Shown here piece by piece: positions 32,286 through 41,403 of a stretch of 64,000 nucleotides of DNA (its first letter is position 1; each line of letters starts with the position of its first letter). Source of the DNA: Microbispora triticiradicis (GTDB lineage: Bacteria; Actinomycetota; Actinomycetes; Streptosporangiales; Streptosporangiaceae); NCBI GenBank assembly GCA_003260025.2, contig QFZU02000085.1, forward strand, positions 1 to 64,000, given 5' to 3'. The notes under the pieces were generated by a model that did not search any database, was not told the origin of the DNA, and saw only the letters and a program-made list of their open reading frames with translations. Made by a program: the position numbers and the translations under genes.

Positions 32286-33212
32286 TCAGCCCACGACCAC
32301 GGCTCCGGGGACCGGGCCGGTGGCCGTGACGGCGGCCCGGCAGCCCTCGGCGTTCTTGAGCCCGGCGGCGATCTCCGCGGCGTGCGTCTCCGACGCGGCG
32401 AGGAACGCGCAGGTCGGGCCCGACCCCGAGACGAGCGAGCCCAGGGCGCCCAACTCGGCGCCGGCGTGCAGCGTGTGCGCGAGCGACGGCCGCAGGGACA
32501 GCGCCGCCGGCTGCAGGTCGTTGGTCAGCGCCCGGCCGAGGGCCGCGGCGTCCCCCTCCCGCAGCGCGGCCAGCAGGGGTTCGCTCGCCACCGGAAGGCC
32601 GGGGTCCGTCCCGGCCTCCTCGCGCAGGCGGTCGCACTCGCCGTAGACCCGGGGGGTGGACAGGCCGCCGTCGGCGAGCGTGAAGACCCAGTGGAAGGCG
32701 CCCGACGTCTCCAGGCGCGACAGCCGCTCGCCCCGGCCGGTGCCCACGGCCGTGCCGCCGAGCAGGGCGAACGGCACGTCGCTGCCGACGTCGGCGGCGA
32801 TCTCCATGAGGTCCTCAACCGGCAGGCCGAGGCCCCACAGCTCGTTGCAGGCCACCAGGGCGGCGGCCGCGTCGGCGCTGCCTCCCGCCATGCCGCCCGC
32901 GACCGGGATCGACTTGCGGATCAGCAGATCGGCCCGGTAGGAGCGACCGGCGTGGCCGGCCAGCGCGCGGGCCGCCCGTACGGCCAGGTTGTCGTCGTTC
33001 GCGGGGACCTCGCCCGCCGACTCCCCCTCGATCCGCACGGTCAGCGGCGGCACGGCCGCCGACACGTCGCCGGGCTCGGCGGCCGTGACCTCGTCGAAGA
33101 TCGACACGGCGTGGAAGACGTTCACCAGGTCGTGGTAACCGTCCTCGCGCAGCGGCCCGACCGCGAGTTGCAGGTTGACCTTCGCGGGCACGCGTACGGT
33201 GATCGCGCTCAT
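32286..33212 (-). CDS. ispE: 4-diphosphocytidyl-2-C-methyl-D-erythritol kinase
   Basis: GHMP-family kinase of the MEP isoprenoid pathway. 308 aa. RVPAKVNLQLAVGPLREDGYHDL is the substrate-binding N-terminus, PVAGGMAGGSADAAAAL the ATP-binding GHMP motif, and LVSGSGPTCAFLA the C-terminal Gly-rich motif. ATG at 33212 (MSAITVRVPAK) is chosen; a longer upstream reading is Pro/Arg/Gly low complexity. In most actinobacteria ispE follows rsmA directly; here a receptor kinase and a peptidase gene intervene. Confidence 0.93.
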   Translation of the reverse strand: MSAITVRVPAKVNLQLAVGPLREDGYHDLVNVFHAVSIFDEVTAAEPGDVSAAVPPLTVRIEGESAGEVPANDDNLAVRAARALAGHAGRSYRADLLIRKSIPVAGGMAGGSADAAAALVACNELWGLGLPVEDLMEIAADVGSDVPFALLGGTAVGTGRGERLSRLETSGAFHWVFTLADGGLSTPRVYGECDRLREEAGTDPGLPVASEPLLAALREGDAAALGRALTNDLQPAALSLRPSLAHTLHAGAELGALGSLVSGSGPTCAFLAASETHAAEIAAGLKNAEGCRAAVTATGPVPGAVVVG

Positions 33213-33399
33213 CGGGCCGCCGCCCGCGGGACGTCCTGGCGGCCGGCCCTGCGGGCGGCCTGCGGGTTCGCTCCAGACATGGGACCCGAGCCTAACGTGG
33301 TCCCGTTCTCCGTCCAGCCAAGAGAAGCTCATAAACGAGGGCGAAAGCCGTACACGTCCCGGTACGGTGACCTCAGATCCGCCCCCGTGCCGGCCTCCC

Positions 33400-36300
33400 G
33401 TGACGCCCTCCCGTCATGCCCGTCCCCGGCACCGCCCCCTGGGAGCCCTGATCGATTCCGACGCCGTCACCCCCCTTTCACCGAGCGACCCGAGCGCGAT
33501 CGGCGACTACCGGCTGGTGGGCCGGATCGGCTCGGGCGGCATGGGCACGGTCTACATGGGCGTCTCCCCGGAGGGGCGGCACGTCGCGGTCAAGGTGATC
33601 CGGGCCGGCCGCTCGGGCGACCCCGGCTTCACGGCGCGGTTCGCCTCCGAGGTCGAGCACGCCCGCGCCGTCGCGTCGTTCTGCACCGCCCAGGTCCTCG
33701 GTCACGGCGAGACGCCGGACGGACGGCCGTACATGGTCACCGAGTACATTCCCGGCACGCCGCTCGACCGGCACATCGCGACGGACGGCCCGCTGGAACC
33801 GGGGACGCTGCACGGCGTCGCGTTCGGCGTGGCGGCGGCGCTGACCGCGATCCACGCGGCCGGGCTGGTCCACCGGGACCTCAAGCCCTCGAACGTGATC
33901 CTGTCGATGTCCGGGCCCCGTGTGATCGACTTCGGGATCTCGCGGGCCGTGGACGCCACCCACGGCCACACGGGGACCGACGAACTGGTCGGCACCCCCG
34001 GCTGGTGGGCGCCCGAGCAGCTCCGGGGCCTCCCGGTCACCCCCGCCGCCGACGTCTTCACCTGGGGCTGCCTGGTGGCGTACGCCGCGGGCGGGCGCCA
34101 CCCCTTCGGGGAGGGCGACCCGATGGTCCTCGCCCACCGCCTGCTGGAGAGCGCGCCCGATCTCGGTACGCTGCCCGCGCCGCTGGACCGCCTGGTCCGC
34201 CGGGCGCTCGACCGGGAGCCGCGTAACCGGCCCACGTCTCAGGAACTGCTGCTGGACCTCGTCGGCAGCCGGCCCGACCCGACGACCCAGGTGATCGAGG
34301 GCCCGTGGGACGCGCCGTCACCCCATCCGTCCGGGCCGCGCCCGCGGCGGAGGACCGGGAGACTGCTCGCGCTGGTCGCCTCCGCCGTGGCTCTCGCCAT
34401 CGTCGCGGGACTCGCGGTGGGGCTGCTCACCTCCCGCTCCGGCGGCGCTCCGCCCGCCGCCCGGGCGAGCGACGTGGGCCGCCGCATCGAGATCGGGGAC
34501 GTCCAGGTCGTCGTCGAACCCCCGGCCTGCCACGCCCCGACGGGCTCCGGCGCGGTCGACGGTGGCGCGGCGCGAGCCGACGTGGTCAGAGCGAGCGTGG
34601 CCGGCGGTGACGTGGTCAGGGACGGCCTGGTGTGCAGAATCGACTGGATCATGCTCAACATGGGCGGCGCTGACGCCGAACCGGCCGGCCCGCCCGACCT
34701 TCTCGACGACCGGAACGTGCCGCACCACCCCCGTGCCTCCCACCCCGCGCCCGGCAGGCTCGCACCGGGGGCGATGGTCACGCTCAGCGCCGAGTACGCC
34801 CTGCCTTCCGGCCGTACGGCCGCCCGCCTCGACGGCTCGTTCGTGGCCCACGCGCCGGCCGTCCACGTGCGTCTTCCCCCGCCCGGGGACGCGTACGGGA
34901 AGGTGCCCGGGGAGGCGCCCCGGCGCGCCGCGCCGGAACCGGCCCCCGCGAGCCCGTCCCCCGGGAGTCCCACCGCCGGGAGTCCTGCCCCCGGAAGTCC
35001 TACTACCGGGAGTCCTGCCCCCGGAGGGACGCCGGACGCCGCCCGGGAGGCGAGCGGCGCGGCGACGGTGACGCCCCCGGGCGACGCCGGAGGCGGCGAC
35101 TGCGCGGGGGCCGGCGCGGCCGACTTCGACGGGGACGGCTTCGACGACGCGGTGGTCACCGACCCGCTGGCCCCGAGCCCGGACAGCACGGCGGTGGGAT
35201 CCGGCCGCGTGTTCCTCCTTCGCGGCGGGCCTCCGTCGAAGCCGGCGCCCGTGGTCACCGCGTTCGACGCCGCCGCCCCCGGCTGGACGGCCCGCGCCGC
35301 GCACATCGACGGCGACCGGTGCCTGGATCTCGTGGTCTCGACCCCGTACGCGTACGGGGGCGCGGGGCAGGTGCAGGCACACGGGGCGGGGGTGGCGTAC
35401 GTCTACTGGGGCGGGCGCGGCTTCGGCACGCCCGGCGCGCCCCGGACCGAGCTGCGCGCCCCCGAGGCCAGGACCGACGCCCATTTCGGCTGGTCGCTCG
35501 CCGTGAGCGACACGTCTCCCGGCAGCGGGCACTCCGACGGTCTCACCACCCCGGCCCCCGCGAACACCGGCACGGGCACGGGCACGACCGATGGCGGCAC
35601 CGGGACGGCCGCGCAGGGGGTGGTCGTGGTCGGCGCGCCGCACGAGGACGCCGACGGCGAGGTCGACTCCGGAGCCGTCTACGTATATCGGTTCACCGGC
35701 CGCAGCCCCGGCACGCCCCAGCGCGTCACGCAGGACTCGCCCGGCGTGCCGGGAGGGTCCCAGCCGGGCGACATGTTCGGCTGGTCGCTCGCCCTCGGGC
35801 GGCTGGGCGGCGCAGCCGGGCCGCTCGACCTCGCCGTGGGCGCGCCGTTCGAGGACCAGGAGGAGAACGGCCAGGCGGACACCGGCGCCGTCACGGTGAT
35901 CTACGACGTGGCGACCCGGCCGTGGGCCTACCAGGGCGCCGGGTGGAGCGTCTCCGGCCTCACCACCGACCTGCCGTCCCATCCCGGCGACCGCCTCGGC
36001 TACTCCCTGGCGTACGGCGCGGGGTACCTGGCGGTGGGCGCCCCCGGGGCCGATCCCTACGACACCCGTGACGCCGGGGCCGTGCTGCTCCTCCAGGCCG
36101 CCGGTCCCGGGCCGCGATTCGTCCGGCTGCTGGGCGCGCAGGCTGAGGCGGGCGAACGGGGGCGGTTCGGCTTCTCCCTGGCGCTGGCCGGGCCGTCCCT
36201 GCTCGCCGGGGCCCCCGGGCAGGCGCTGCCGGGCGTGCCGGAGGCGGGGGCGGTCCACGTGATCGGGCTCACCGGCCCGCCCGGCCGCGCCGTGCTCCGG

Positions 36301-36537
36301 GAGGACAGTCCCGCGCCGTACGACCATCTGGGGTGGAGCGTGAGCGGCACGGCGGACGGCCGCGTGCTGGCCGGGGCCCCGGACGGCGGCGTGACGGGCG
36401 CGGTGATCTATACGACGGTCTCCCGCGCCGGGGCGTCACCCGGCTTCGAAACCTCTCCCGGATCTGGAGGGCGGACGGTGCTCCCCGGGCCGGACGGCGC
36501 GGACACTCTCGACTTCGGCGCCGCCGTCGCGGGCTGA
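33400..36537 (+). CDS. Receptor Ser/Thr kinase with integrin-like FG-GAP ectodomain
   Basis: About 1045 aa. The cytosolic PknB-type kinase has RIGSGGMGTVYMG (P-loop), VAVKVI (Lys), HRDLKPSN (catalytic loop), VIDFGIS (DFG) and GTPGWWAPEQ. One membrane segment follows (LLALVASAVALAIVAGLAVGLL), then a small beta domain with two Cys, a Pro/Gly/Ser repeat linker, and at least six FG-GAP repeats (ADFDGDGFDD, FGWSLAV with VVVVGAPHEDADGE, FGWSLALG with LAVGAPFEDQ, LGYSLAYG with LAVGAPGADP, FGFSLALA with LLAGAPG, LGWSVSG with VLAGAPDG) predicting an alpha-integrin-type beta-propeller with Ca-binding DxDxDG loops. The start is uncertain: in-frame GTG at 33367 or 33400, neither with a good ribosome binding site. 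Probably senses an extracellular ligand. Confidence 0.82.
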   Translation: MTPSRHARPRHRPLGALIDSDAVTPLSPSDPSAIGDYRLVGRIGSGGMGTVYMGVSPEGRHVAVKVIRAGRSGDPGFTARFASEVEHARAVASFCTAQVLGHGETPDGRPYMVTEYIPGTPLDRHIATDGPLEPGTLHGVAFGVAAALTAIHAAGLVHRDLKPSNVILSMSGPRVIDFGISRAVDATHGHTGTDELVGTPGWWAPEQLRGLPVTPAADVFTWGCLVAYAAGGRHPFGEGDPMVLAHRLLESAPDLGTLPAPLDRLVRRALDREPRNRPTSQELLLDLVGSRPDPTTQVIEGPWDAPSPHPSGPRPRRRTGRLLALVASAVALAIVAGLAVGLLTSRSGGAPPAARASDVGRRIEIGDVQVVVEPPACHAPTGSGAVDGGAARADVVRASVAGGDVVRDGLVCRIDWIMLNMGGADAEPAGPPDLLDDRNVPHHPRASHPAPGRLAPGAMVTLSAEYALPSGRTAARLDGSFVAHAPAVHVRLPPPGDAYGKVPGEAPRRAAPEPAPASPSPGSPTAGSPAPGSPTTGSPAPGGTPDAAREASGAATVTPPGDAGGGDCAGAGAADFDGDGFDDAVVTDPLAPSPDSTAVGSGRVFLLRGGPPSKPAPVVTAFDAAAPGWTARAAHIDGDRCLDLVVSTPYAYGGAGQVQAHGAGVAYVYWGGRGFGTPGAPRTELRAPEARTDAHFGWSLAVSDTSPGSGHSDGLTTPAPANTGTGTGTTDGGTGTAAQGVVVVGAPHEDADGEVDSGAVYVYRFTGRSPGTPQRVTQDSPGVPGGSQPGDMFGWSLALGRLGGAAGPLDLAVGAPFEDQEENGQADTGAVTVIYDVATRPWAYQGAGWSVSGLTTDLPSHPGDRLGYSLAYGAGYLAVGAPGADPYDTRDAGAVLLLQAAGPGPRFVRLLGAQAEAGERGRFGFSLALAGPSLLAGAPGQALPGVPEAGAVHVIGLTGPPGRAVLREDSPAPYDHLGWSVSGTADGRVLAGAPDGGVTGAVIYTTVSRAGASPGFETSPGSGGRTVLPGPDGADTLDFGAAVAG

Positions 36538-36554
36538 ACGCCGCCTCCGCGGCC

Positions 36555-37592
36555 TCAGAGGATGCCGCGGTCGCCGAAGGCCTTGGTCACCGCGCTCGCC
36601 GCGCTCGCGCCGTACAGGCGGCGTGCCGCGGTGACGGTCGCCTCCGCGGCGGCCTTGAACGTGGTGTCGGGGGCGAAGGCGAACTGCGCCTCGATGATCA
36701 GCGTGCTCGCCTTGCGGTCGCCGAGGGCGCGGCGGATGTCCCACAGCGCGCGGGACCAGATCTCGCCGTCGGCGTGCACCTCGCCCCTGACGTCCTCGGG
36801 ATAGTGCTTGGTCCCGTCCAGGCGGCGCAGGCAGTGCGGCGCCGAGGTGTAGCTCACCGAGTCCCAGTCGGCCACGCACGCCTCGTCCGTCCTGGTGGGT
36901 GTGCCGGTCGCCCAGCTGCTCACGGCCACGGCGAGGTAGTCGCCGAACGCCTCGCCGATCGCGCCGGACTCCAGGGTGGTGCCGAACCCGGGCACCTGGC
37001 CGTCCTGGACGCTGTGGCCGTACTCGTGGACGATCACCTCTGCGTCCTCGCCGTCGTCGACTCCGCCCTTGCCGAGCGTGATGTTGGCCTTGTCGTCGCG
37101 GAAGAAGGAGTTGTCGCCGCCGTACTGGCCGATGCGCAGCTCGATCTGCCGCTGATTCACCGGCCGCAGCGTGCCGCCGAAGCCGAGCGACTGGATGTAG
37201 TGCTGGGCGGTGGTCACCCAGTGGTAGCCCATGATCTGCTCGAACTGGTCCGCGTCGCGGTGGTAGGCCGGGAAGGCGCCGCCGGACACCTTCGCGGCGG
37301 GGCCGGTCGTGCTCTTCACCCGCACGTAGCGGCCGGTGAGCGTGCCGGAGCCGTCGAGGTCGGTGAGCGTGACCTGCGTGTACGCCGGTCCGAACTCGGG
37401 CAGGTCCGCGTCCTTGGCGTCGGTCAGATCCTGCAGGCCGAGCTGCTGCACGGGGTTGGGCGCGAAGACGGTCGCCGTGGCGGTGCCGGCGCCGGCATGC
37501 GCGGCGCCGGGCGTGAGAGCCGCACCGGCCACGGCGGCGGCGAGAGCACCGGCGAGGCCGGCGACCAGAGCGGGGAAGCGCTTGGGGGGCAT
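36555..37592 (-). CDS. Secreted M36 (fungalysin)-type zinc metallopeptidase
   Basis: 345-aa exported protein. Signal peptide MPPKRFPALVAGLAGALAAAV...AHA; the catalytic HEYGHSV zinc motif lies about residue 185, with the glutamate helix GAIGEAFGDYLA as third ligand about 30 residues later, and GEIWSRALWDIRRALG near the end, all M36-like. It is shorter than classical fungalysins because the large FTP/PepSY propeptide is absent. ATG at 37592 has GGAGG 5 nt upstream. Its end is only 17 bp from the converging receptor-kinase gene. Substrate unknown. Confidence 0.82.
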   Translation of the reverse strand: MPPKRFPALVAGLAGALAAAVAGAALTPGAAHAGAGTATATVFAPNPVQQLGLQDLTDAKDADLPEFGPAYTQVTLTDLDGSGTLTGRYVRVKSTTGPAAKVSGGAFPAYHRDADQFEQIMGYHWVTTAQHYIQSLGFGGTLRPVNQRQIELRIGQYGGDNSFFRDDKANITLGKGGVDDGEDAEVIVHEYGHSVQDGQVPGFGTTLESGAIGEAFGDYLAVAVSSWATGTPTRTDEACVADWDSVSYTSAPHCLRRLDGTKHYPEDVRGEVHADGEIWSRALWDIRRALGDRKASTLIIEAQFAFAPDTTFKAAAEATVTAARRLYGASAASAVTKAFGDRGIL

Positions 37593-37798
37593 GAATCCTC
37601 CGTAATCGGCACACGGATACGAGGAATCGTCGCCACATCCCCTCGTGATCACAAGAGCCGATGCCTGCCCGTAATGATCCAATTCGGTCGGGTTCATCCA
37701 AATCGGCCCGCTGTTCGGGAGTCCGGCGCCGGGCGGCGGAAGCGAGATCAGGGCCGGCCGGGGCGTACGCCCCTGTCGCCGAGAGGCTGCCCGGCGGG

Positions 37799-38671
37799 TC
37801 AGGGGGTGGTCGCGGGGCGGGAGGATCTGGCGGCGCGCTGCTCGGCGATGCGGGCGAAGTCCTCGACGCGCAGTTGCTCGCCACGGGCCGAGGGGTCGAC
37901 TCCGGCCCCGACGAGCGCCTCCTCGGCGGCGGCGGGCGTGCCGGCCCAGGAGGCGAGCGCGGCGCGCAGCGTCTTGCGGCGCTGGGCGAAGGCCGCGTCG
38001 ATAGCGGCGAAGACCTCCTCGCGGGTCGCCGTCGTCGCCGGCGGCTCGCGCCGTACGAGGGAGACCAGGCCGGAGTCGACGTTCGGCGCGGGCCAGAAGA
38101 CGTTGCGGCCCACCGGGCCGGCCCGGCGCACGTCGGCGTACCAGGCGGCCTTCACCGAGGGCACTCCGTAGACGCGCGAGCCCGGAGCGGCGGCCAGGCG
38201 GTCGGCGACCTCCGCCTGCACCATCACCAGCCCGCGCCGCAGCGACGGCAGCACCCGCAGCAGGTGCAGCACGACCGGCACCGACACGTTGTACGGCAGG
38301 TTGGCCACCAGCACGGTCGGCTCGGCCGGGAGGTCGGCGGGGCCGACCTTGAGCGCGTCGGCGTGCACCACGGTCAGCCGGTCCGCCACCTCGGGGGCCC
38401 GCTGCGCGACCGTCAGCGGCAACTGCCCGGCCAGCACCGGGTCGATCTCCACGGCGACGACCTGGGCGACCTCCGGCAGCAGCGCCAGGGTGAGCGAGCC
38501 GAGCCCGGGGCCGATCTCGATCGCCACGTCCTGCGGGGCGACCTCGGCGACCCGGACGATCCGGCGGACCGTGCCGCCGTCGATCACGAAGTTCTGCCCC
38601 AGCTTCTTCGTCGGGCGGAGGTTCAGCTTCTCCGCCAGCACACGCACTTCGACCGGCCCGAGCAGACTCAT
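37799..38671 (-). CDS. rsmA: 16S rRNA (adenine1518/1519-N6) dimethyltransferase
   Basis: KsgA/RsmA dimethylates two adenosines in helix 45 of 16S rRNA. 290 aa. Motifs: [21 protein letters not shown] (N-terminal), [16 protein letters not shown] (SAM motif I), [14 protein letters not shown] (NLPY catalytic motif), and [13 protein letters not shown] (C-terminal). Start not certain: ATG at 38671 begins [10 protein letters not shown], but GGAGG is only 1 nt ahead; an in-frame ATG at 38689 is the alternative. Lies next to tatD and metG as in mycobacteria, but without rpfB in between. Confidence 0.92.
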   Translation of the reverse strand: MSLLGPVEVRVLAEKLNLRPTKKLGQNFVIDGGTVRRIVRVAEVAPQDVAIEIGPGLGSLTLALLPEVAQVVAVEIDPVLAGQLPLTVAQRAPEVADRLTVVHADALKVGPADLPAEPTVLVANLPYNVSVPVVLHLLRVLPSLRRGLVMVQAEVADRLAAAPGSRVYGVPSVKAAWYADVRRAGPVGRNVFWPAPNVDSGLVSLVRREPPATTATREEVFAAIDAAFAQRRKTLRAALASWAGTPAAAEEALVGAGVDPSARGEQLRVEDFARIAEQRAARSSRPATTP

Positions 38672-38826
38672 GCCTCCAGTGTCGGGCATCCCCGCGCCGG
38701 CCCGGACCACCGACGGGCGCCGCCGGCCTGTGCCTCCCACCTGTGCCGCCGCCCGGGACCGACCAGCGGCAGCGACGACCGGCACTCAAGACCGGCGCCG
38801 ATGACCGGGACCGGTCACCGGGGCCT

Positions 38827-39684
38827 TCACCAGGCGCCGAACGCCGCCTCTCCGTTGGCGGAGACCCGGGCCGCGAGATCGGCGACGTCCATGCCCTTGA
38901 CCTCGGCGAGGCAGCGGAGCGTGAGCGGGATCAGGTAGGGCGCGTTGGGCTTGCCCCGGTGCGGCGTCGGCGGCAGGTAGGGCGCGTCGGTCTCGACCAG
39001 CACGAGCTCGGGCGGGGCCACCGCCGCCGCCTCGCGGAGATACCCGGCGTTCTTGTACGTCACCGGGCCGGAGAACGACATGTAGTAGCCGGCGTCCACG
39101 CACCGCTTGGCCATCTCGGCGTCCCCGGAGAAGCTGTGGAAGACGACCACGTCCGGGGCGCCCTGGTCGGCGAGCACGGCGAGCACGTCGTCGTGCGCGT
39201 CCCGGTCGTGGATCACCAGGGCCTTCCCGGTCCGCTTGGCGATCTCGATGTGCGCGCGGAAGCTCGCGTGCTGGTCCTCCTTCGAGGCCCAGTCGCGGTA
39301 GTAGTCGAGCCCGGTCTCCCCCACCGCCCGCACGTCCGGCCGCCGGGCGAGGTCCTCGATCTCGGCGAGGACCTCGGGCGTGGACGCGTGCGCCTCGTTG
39401 GGGTGGATGGCCACGGCGGCGTACACGTCGCGGTGCCCGGCGGCCACCGCGGCGTTCCAGCGCGAGGACGGCAGGTCGTACCCGACGGTCACCAGGCGGG
39501 TCACGCCGACCGCTCGCGCCTCGGCCACGATCGACTCGACGTTCGCCCCGGCCGCCTGGGCCGCCAGCGCGACCGGGTCGCCCGAGGACGCCTGCCGGTT
39601 GCCGACCATGATGTCGAGGTGGCAGTGGCTGTCGAACACCTCTGCGGGCAGCGCCTCGGGCGGCGCCGGACGCTCTCGCGACAT
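38827..39684 (-). CDS. tatD: TatD-family metal-dependent hydrolase
   Basis: TIM-barrel deoxyribonuclease-like hydrolase, 285 aa. Motifs: VFDSHCHLDIM (first metal ligands HxH), AVGETGLDYYRDW (Glu ligand), ALVIHDRDAHDDVLAVL (His), VFHSFSGDAEMAKR (His) and LVETDAPYLPPTPHRGK (Asp). ATG at 39684 lies 2 nt after the metG stop, so the two are co-transcribed. The role in actinobacteria is DNA or D-amino-acyl-tRNA quality control by family knowledge; not testable here. Confidence 0.92.
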   Translation of the reverse strand: MSRERPAPPEALPAEVFDSHCHLDIMVGNRQASSGDPVALAAQAAGANVESIVAEARAVGVTRLVTVGYDLPSSRWNAAVAAGHRDVYAAVAIHPNEAHASTPEVLAEIEDLARRPDVRAVGETGLDYYRDWASKEDQHASFRAHIEIAKRTGKALVIHDRDAHDDVLAVLADQGAPDVVVFHSFSGDAEMAKRCVDAGYYMSFSGPVTYKNAGYLREAAAVAPPELVLVETDAPYLPPTPHRGKPNAPYLIPLTLRCLAEVKGMDVADLAARVSANGEAAFGAW

Positions 39685-39686
39685 GG

Positions 39687-41273
39687 TCAGGCGTTCTCCA
39701 GCCTCGGGAAGAGGATCTCTCCCTTGACGACCTGCGCCCCGGCGGGAAGCCCGCCCCAGGTGGCGACGTCGGCGATCCGCTGGTCCGCGAGCGCGCCGAG
39801 GTGGGGTTCCGCCCCGAGGGACGCCCACAGCTTGGCGCTCGTGCCCGGCATGACCGGGTGCAGCAGCACCGCGATCGCGCGCAGCGACTCGGCCGCCGTG
39901 TAGAGGATCGTGGCGAGCCGCGCCTGCCCCTCGGGCGACTCGTCCTTGGCGACCTTCCAGGGCGCCTGGTCGCTGAGGTAGCCGTTGACCTGCTTCACGA
40001 ACTCGAAGATCGCGCCGATGCCGGCGGAGAAGTCCAGGTTGTCGCCGATCAGGGTGTCCGCCTGGGCCGCCGCGGCGGCCAGGCCGTCCGCGATCGCCTG
40101 CTCGGCGGGACCGGCGTCCGTCGCCTCGGGAAGCGTGCCTTCGAAGTACTTGCCGACCATCGCGGCCACCCGGGACGCCAGGTTGCCGAAGTCGTTGGCG
40201 AGTTCGGAGGTGTAGCGGGCGGAGAAGTCCTCCCAGGAGAACGAGCCGTCCTGGCCGAACGGGATCGCCCGCAGGAAGTAGTAGCGGTAGGCGTCCACGC
40301 CGAAGTGCTCGGTCAGCTCACGCGGCGAGATGCCGGTCAGGTTGGACTTGCTCATCTTCTCGCCGCCGACCATCAGCCAGCCGTTGGCGAAGACCCCGCG
40401 CGGCAGCGACAGGCCGTTCGCCATCAGCATGGCGGGCCAGATCACCGCGTGGAAGCGGAGGATGTCCTTGCCGACCAGGTGGATGTTCGCCGGCCAGGTG
40501 GCGTCGAACTTCTCCTGGTCCGAGCCGTACCCGACGGCCGTGGCGTAGTTGAGCAGGGCGTCGATCCACACGTAGATGACGTGCTTGGTGTCCCAGGGGA
40601 TCGGGACGCCCCAGTCGAAGGTGGACCGCGAGATCGACAGGTCCTGCAGGCCCTGCTTCACGAACGACACGACCTCGTTGCGCGCCGAGGCGGGCCGGAT
40701 GAAGTCGGGGTTGCGCTCGTAGAACTCCAGCAGCCGCTCGCCGTACGCGGAGAGCCGGAAGAAGTAGTTCTCCTCCTTCAGCCACTCCACCGGGCGCTTG
40801 TGGATCGGGCACAGGTCGCCCTCCAGCAGGTCGCCGGGCGACTTGTACTCCTCGCACGCGACGCAGTACGGCCCTTCGTAGCCGCCCTTGTAGATCTCGC
40901 CCTTCTCGTACAGGTCCTGCACGAACTCCTGCACGCGGTCGGTGTGGCGCGGCTCGGTCGTACGGATGAAGTCGTCGTTGGCGATCTGGAGGTGCTCCCA
41001 GAGCGGCTTCCAGGCGTCCTCGACGAGCTTGTCGCACCACTCCTGGGGTGTGACGCCGTTCGCCTCGGCCGTGCGCATGACCTTCTGACCGTGCTCGTCC
41101 GTGCCGGTGAGGTACCACACCTTCTCGCCGCGCTGGCGGTGCCAGCGGGTGAGCACGTCGCCCGCGACGGTCGTGTAGGCGTGGCCCAGGTGCGGGGCGT
41201 CGTTGACGTAGTAGATCGGCGTCGTCACGTAGTACGCCGACTCCCCGGATGCTGTCGTTCCTGTAGCCGCCAT
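39687..41273 (-). CDS. metG: Methionine--tRNA ligase
   Basis: Class I synthetase, 528 aa, short actinobacterial type without the C-terminal EMAP/dimerisation domain. TTPIYYVNDAPHLGHAYT holds the HIGH-like signature, YCVACEEYK...LCPIHKRPVEW is the zinc-knuckle region, and GGEKMSKSNLTG the KMSKS loop. ATG at 41273 (MAATGTTASGESAYYV) is preferred over an upstream TTG at 41279. Operon with tatD. Confidence 0.95.
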   Translation of the reverse strand: MAATGTTASGESAYYVTTPIYYVNDAPHLGHAYTTVAGDVLTRWHRQRGEKVWYLTGTDEHGQKVMRTAEANGVTPQEWCDKLVEDAWKPLWEHLQIANDDFIRTTEPRHTDRVQEFVQDLYEKGEIYKGGYEGPYCVACEEYKSPGDLLEGDLCPIHKRPVEWLKEENYFFRLSAYGERLLEFYERNPDFIRPASARNEVVSFVKQGLQDLSISRSTFDWGVPIPWDTKHVIYVWIDALLNYATAVGYGSDQEKFDATWPANIHLVGKDILRFHAVIWPAMLMANGLSLPRGVFANGWLMVGGEKMSKSNLTGISPRELTEHFGVDAYRYYFLRAIPFGQDGSFSWEDFSARYTSELANDFGNLASRVAAMVGKYFEGTLPEATDAGPAEQAIADGLAAAAAQADTLIGDNLDFSAGIGAIFEFVKQVNGYLSDQAPWKVAKDESPEGQARLATILYTAAESLRAIAVLLHPVMPGTSAKLWASLGAEPHLGALADQRIADVATWGGLPAGAQVVKGEILFPRLENA

Positions 41274-41348
41274 GCGCAAATCCTATCGGTCCGCGACCGG
41301 TGCCTCCCCTGGATAACGGGGGCGGCACACGGGTCCGCGCGAGCTCCC

Positions 41349-41403
41349 GATCAGGCCGGGATCAGGCCCGGGATCAGGCCGGGGCCAAGGCCGGGATCAG
41401 GCC
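41349..41403. repeat. Degenerate GATCAGGCC repeats between metG and the GT2 gene
   Basis: Four copies of GATCAGGCC with variable G/C spacers occur at 41349-41403 between the metG start and the stop of the glycosyltransferase at 41397. Possibly a degenerate REP-like or binding array; it might also act as terminator of the glycosyltransferase gene. Confidence 0.35.

Noticed and set aside
41349..41403. CRISPR-like appearance of the GATCAGGCC repeats
   Set aside because: Units are about 9-11 bp with almost no spacers; no cas genes anywhere in the window.
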